The notes below the pieces were generated by a model, which saw only the letters and a list, made by a program, of their open reading frames with translations, did not search any database and was not told the origin of the DNA. From Mesorhizobium sp. ZC-5 (lineage in GTDB: Bacteria > Pseudomonadota > Alphaproteobacteria > Rhizobiales > Rhizobiaceae), in NCBI RefSeq assembly GCF_025753855.1, contig NZ_JAOWPT010000009.1, positions 62,001 through 126,000 on the forward strand: a stretch of 64,000 nucleotides of DNA. The letters are read 5' to 3'. Below, piece by piece: positions 61,441 through 64,000 of the stretch (position 1 is its first letter; every line of letters starts with the position of its first letter). Both the position numbers and the translations under genes were made by a program.

Positions 61441-62195
61441 TTGTCTTTTGCCGCGAGTTTTTCGGCCACTTCGAGGGACGCGATGTCGGCCGCTTCAAAG
61501 TGATCCCTGATCGCCTGCTCGGCGCGATCCACATCGCCTGCAAGCACCGCGTCGTAGATCGCCTGGTGGCGGTCGATGGTGGCGTTCCAGTCGGCGTCGG
61601 TACGGTTGGCGCGGCGCGAGAACAGTTCCGACACCTCGCGCTGGACGGAGCGAAGTCCTTCCATCTGGACTCGGATCATCGAATTGCCGGTCGCCATGGC
61701 GAGACCGACGTGGAAGAGGATGTCCGCCTCGGTGAAACCCGCCGGGTCGAGCAGCGAGGCGCGCATGTCGGCAACGCCCTGCTTCATCGCATCGAGGCCG
61801 GACTGGTCCCGGCGCTCGGCGGCAAGGCGCGCAATGCCGGTCTCGATGACGCGGCGCATCTCGTTGGCTTCGCGCAGGTGGGTGAGGCTCGACCGCACGG
61901 CGTAACCGTAGATGCGTTCGAGCGGCGCGCCGTTGAGAGCCTTCGCACGGGCAACCTTGCCCTGCTGGGTGAAGATCAGGCCGGCGGCGGTCAATTGGCG
62001 CAGGGCCTCGCGCGCTATCGGCTTCGACACGCCGAATTCCTTCGCGATCTCGCCCTCCGGCGGCAGAGGCTCGCCGGGCGAGATACGGCCGTCGAAAAGC
62101 GCCTCGGCGATCGCATCCGAAACGGAGTCGGCCAGCCGCAACGGGCTCGTAACCCTCGCGGAAAAGATCGGCTTGCGGATCGGATCGGTGGTCAT
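61437..62195 (-). CDS. FadR/GntR-family regulator with FCD domain
   Basis: A 252-aa regulator. The winged helix is at about residues 15-80 (EFGVSKPIAREALRQLTAAGL) and the FCD domain at about 95-235, with metal-binding positions D in FTEADILFH and H in DRHQAIYDAVLAG. I choose ATG 62195 with GAGG 8 nt upstream; ATG 62201 is close by. It is first of the minus-strand operon and divergent from a racemase-type gene. A palindrome at 62236-62252 is its likely operator. Confidence 0.9.
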   Translation of the reverse strand: MTTDPIRKPIFSARVTSPLRLADSVSDAIAEALFDGRISPGEPLPPEGEIAKEFGVSKPIAREALRQLTAAGLIFTQQGKVARAKALNGAPLERIYGYAVRSSLTHLREANEMRRVIETGIARLAAERRDQSGLDAMKQGVADMRASLLDPAGFTEADILFHVGLAMATGNSMIRVQMEGLRSVQREVSELFSRRANRTDADWNATIDRHQAIYDAVLAGDVDRAEQAIRDHFEAADIASLEVAEKLAAKDK

Positions 62196-62235
62196 TTGCA
62201 TCCTCGGCTTGCAGACCACTAACATAGGAACTTCT

Positions 62236-62252
62236 AACTTAGCAACTAAGTT
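62236..62252. promoter_or_regulatory. Palindrome AACTTAG-CAA-CTAAGTT, probable FadR-type operator
   Basis: Perfect 7-bp arms with a 3-nt centre, 40 nt upstream of the regulator start and 69 nt upstream of the divergent enzyme gene. The AT-rich gap around it (AACTTCTAACTTAG before, GTCAGTTGCC after) contains partial copies of the same arm. Confidence 0.7.
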
Positions 62253-62320
62253 TGTCAGTTGCCAAGAAGCTTTGTTGCGGCTAGAAGCGAGGCACCAGAA
62301 TGAAGCCGGGGAAGAGATCG

Positions 62321-63460
62321 ATGAGCGTTGGCACACTCAATGCGGACATCCGCATCAGCGATGTCATTGCGCATCCGCTCACGCAGGAACTGCCGCAACC
62401 GACGGTGACGTCGTGGGGCAAATACACCGAAGTCTCGATCGTGCTGGTCGAGGTGCGCACCGATGCCGGCATTACCGGCGTGGGCGAGGCGCTGGCCCGG
62501 TTCTCACCGAAAGCCTACTGCGAACTTATCGAAGGTTCCCTGAAGCCGCGGCTCGTGGGGGGCAACGCCACCGACATCATGACGCACTGGCACTCGATGC
62601 GCCGGTCGTTGTCCGGCCGCTCGGGCGGCATACTGTTCGAGGCGATTGCCGGCGTCGACATCGCGCTCTGGGATATTCTGGGCAAGGTTGCCGGCCTGCC
62701 GATCTACCGGCTGCTTGGCGGCGTCGGGCGGCAGGAAGTGCCCGTCTATGCCGCGTCGGTGAACTGGGGCAATGACGAGTTCATGGACGAGGAACTCGAC
62801 CGCTATATCGAGAAGGGCTTTCCGCGCATCAAGGTCAAGGTTGCCAACCCGGTCAAGGAAGCGTGCAAGCGCGTCGAACGCCTGCGCAAGAGGGCCGGCG
62901 ACGGCATCGAGCTCTGCGTCGATGCGAACTGGGCCTACACGCTGGAAGAGGCGGTCGAACTCGGGCGCGCGCTGACCGACAACAATTATTTCTGGTTCGA
63001 GGAACCGTTGCGGCCCGAAGACGAGAGCGGCTACGAGGAACTGCATCGCCGCTGCGCGACGCCGCTTGCGGCCGGCGAAAGCAACTACACGCTCGACCAG
63101 GCGATGCGGCTCGTCGCCAACCGGACTCTCTCCTTTCTCCAGCCCGACGTGGCGCGCTCCGGCGGCATCACCGAGACGCGCCGCATGGCGGAGTTCGCCG
63201 CCGCGCACGACGTCCAATATGCGCCGCATATCGGCATGTCCGGCATTGTCTGCGAGACGGCGAGCGTTCATCTCGCAGCGGCGATGCCCAACCTGCGCGC
63301 GATGGAATGCGAGACCGATTCAAGCCCGTTCAAGACGGCGATCACCGGCGCGGCGCCGGGAGCCGACCGCCAGAAGAATGGCATGCTGCCGGTTCCGACC
63401 GGTCCCGGCCTCGGCATCGAAGTCGACTGGGACGCGGTGAAGAAACTGACGGTCAAGTGA
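62321..63460 (+). CDS. Mandelate racemase-subgroup enolase-superfamily enzyme
   Basis: A 379-aa enzyme. ATG 62321 has GGAAGAG upstream; ATG 62300 lacks one. The KxK base motif is in IKVKVANP, the metal ligands are D in CVDANWAY, E in FEEPLRPE and E in AGESNYTL, and the second catalytic His is in APHIGMSG. This full set marks the mandelate racemase subgroup, here more likely a sugar-acid dehydratase, since a lactonase and a sugar importer are encoded divergently. It is followed 13 nt later by an unknown gene. Confidence 0.9.
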   Translation: MSVGTLNADIRISDVIAHPLTQELPQPTVTSWGKYTEVSIVLVEVRTDAGITGVGEALARFSPKAYCELIEGSLKPRLVGGNATDIMTHWHSMRRSLSGRSGGILFEAIAGVDIALWDILGKVAGLPIYRLLGGVGRQEVPVYAASVNWGNDEFMDEELDRYIEKGFPRIKVKVANPVKEACKRVERLRKRAGDGIELCVDANWAYTLEEAVELGRALTDNNYFWFEEPLRPEDESGYEELHRRCATPLAAGESNYTLDQAMRLVANRTLSFLQPDVARSGGITETRRMAEFAAAHDVQYAPHIGMSGIVCETASVHLAAAMPNLRAMECETDSSPFKTAITGAAPGADRQKNGMLPVPTGPGLGIEVDWDAVKKLTVK

Positions 63461-63473
63461 GGGCAGCGAAGCA

Positions 63474-64000
63474 ATGACGACGGACCTCTCCACTGCCGGC
63501 ATGAGCGAGGCGATGCGGCTGGCGATGCTGCGGGCCGATCCGGCGCTGTCGCGCTTCGACCCGCTGCCGCGCATCATCTCCTTCGACGATTTCTCCCGCG
63601 GCCATTGCGGCTGGTCGCAACTGGTGGGCAATTATGAGGGTGACCTCGACACGATGCTGCCTGGCTATGCGCAGCACACGAGTGCGATGCTTTCCACGCT
63701 CGGCCATTGGGATGCGGGCTCGCACGGCGGCATGGGCTCCTCCTACGCCCTGAAGATCGCGACACGGGCAAGGCCTGGCGCGCAGAATGTCGCCATCAAA
63801 CGCCACACATTCCGCAAGCGTGGACCCATCCGCTTCGAACTCTATTTCACCTTCAAACCGGAGGCGACCGAATTGAAGCTGTCGGAGACGGACGTGCGTT
63901 CAATCGGCCTCCTGTTCGACCTGCAAGGCGGCGACCGCGACGGAGACGGAGAGCGCGTCATGCCGCATCTGCGTTTCCTGAATGCCGCCGACGGCAAGCA
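63474..64000 (+). CDS. Unrecognised protein, 3' end cut off (possible uncharacterised family)
   Basis: The frame opens at ATG 63474, 13 nt after the racemase-type gene, and runs to the window end without a stop (175 codons visible). The sequence (MTTDLSTAGMSEAMRLAM, then IISFDDFSRGHCGWSQLVGN, later RFELYFTFKPEATELKLSE and FDLQGGDRDGDGERVMPHL) has no motif I can name. The mixed aromatic and acidic strand pattern suggests a beta-sandwich or carbohydrate-binding fold. Its position in a sugar-acid operon supports a carbohydrate role, but this is inference. Confidence 0.75.
   Translation, partial: MTTDLSTAGMSEAMRLAMLRADPALSRFDPLPRIISFDDFSRGHCGWSQLVGNYEGDLDTMLPGYAQHTSAMLSTLGHWDAGSHGGMGSSYALKIATRARPGAQNVAIKRHTFRKRGPIRFELYFTFKPEATELKLSETDVRSIGLLFDLQGGDRDGDGERVMPHLRFLNAADGK

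Overview
The window (about 62-63% GC by eye) looks like chromosomal or large-replicon DNA of a Rhizobiales alphaproteobacterium, most like Mesorhizobium or a related Phyllobacteriaceae. The evidence is the density of ABC and TRAP uptake systems, the many catabolic regulators (LysR, GntR, RpiR, GlxA/AraC), and short palindromic repeats of the kind common in that group. I see no rRNA, tRNA, transposase, phage or CRISPR array.

Layout. 1-2311: the end of a polyamine/opine-type ABC importer operon (two permeases and an ATPase). 2403-21210: a 19-kb phosphonate island with two modules, each with its own LysR regulator. Module 1 (minus strand) encodes 2-aminoethylphosphonate uptake (PhnS2-T2-U2 type), an EamA-type exporter, a FAD oxidase, PhnY, PhnA, PhnW and a Na+/Pi carrier. 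The predicted route is AEP to phosphonoacetaldehyde to phosphonoacetate to acetate plus Pi. Module 2 (plus strand) encodes an iron-type alcohol dehydrogenase of the phosphonate-associated type and a PhnD-C-E-E importer. 21350-24166: an orphan peptide-type binding protein and a GlxA-type regulator. 24416-35542: a sugar-acid locus with an RraA-like protein, an SDR, a GalD-like dehydratase and a MalEFGK-type importer. Divergent from it are a GntR regulator, two more enolase-superfamily enzymes and a NIPSNAP protein. 35734-42690: an RpiR regulator, class III aminotransferase and TAXI-TRAP transporter operon, divergent from a beta-keto acid cleavage enzyme, with a perfect 13-bp palindrome between them.

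42727-55111 is the most unusual part. An overlapping minus-strand operon encodes an ECF sigma factor, a membrane anti-sigma factor and a secreted subtilisin-like protease. Across a nest of palindromic repeats lie three large secreted proteins (659, 1222 and 703 aa) with a beta-propeller-like domain, DUF11-like domains and Cys-rich tandem repeats. The sigma operon, the first secreted gene and the third secreted gene each have the same bipartite element upstream, TGAACC-16 nt-CGAC(A/T)G. I read this as the sigma factor's own promoter, which would make the block a self-contained cell-surface regulon. The periplasmic domain of the anti-sigma factor also resembles the protease's own propeptide region, which suggests a direct link between them.

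55232-64000: a SnoaL-like protein, then a second carbohydrate locus. It has a FadR-type regulator, an SDR, an SMP-30 lactonase and a complete ABC importer on the minus strand. Divergent from these are a mandelate racemase-type enzyme and the start of an unrecognised gene cut by the window end.
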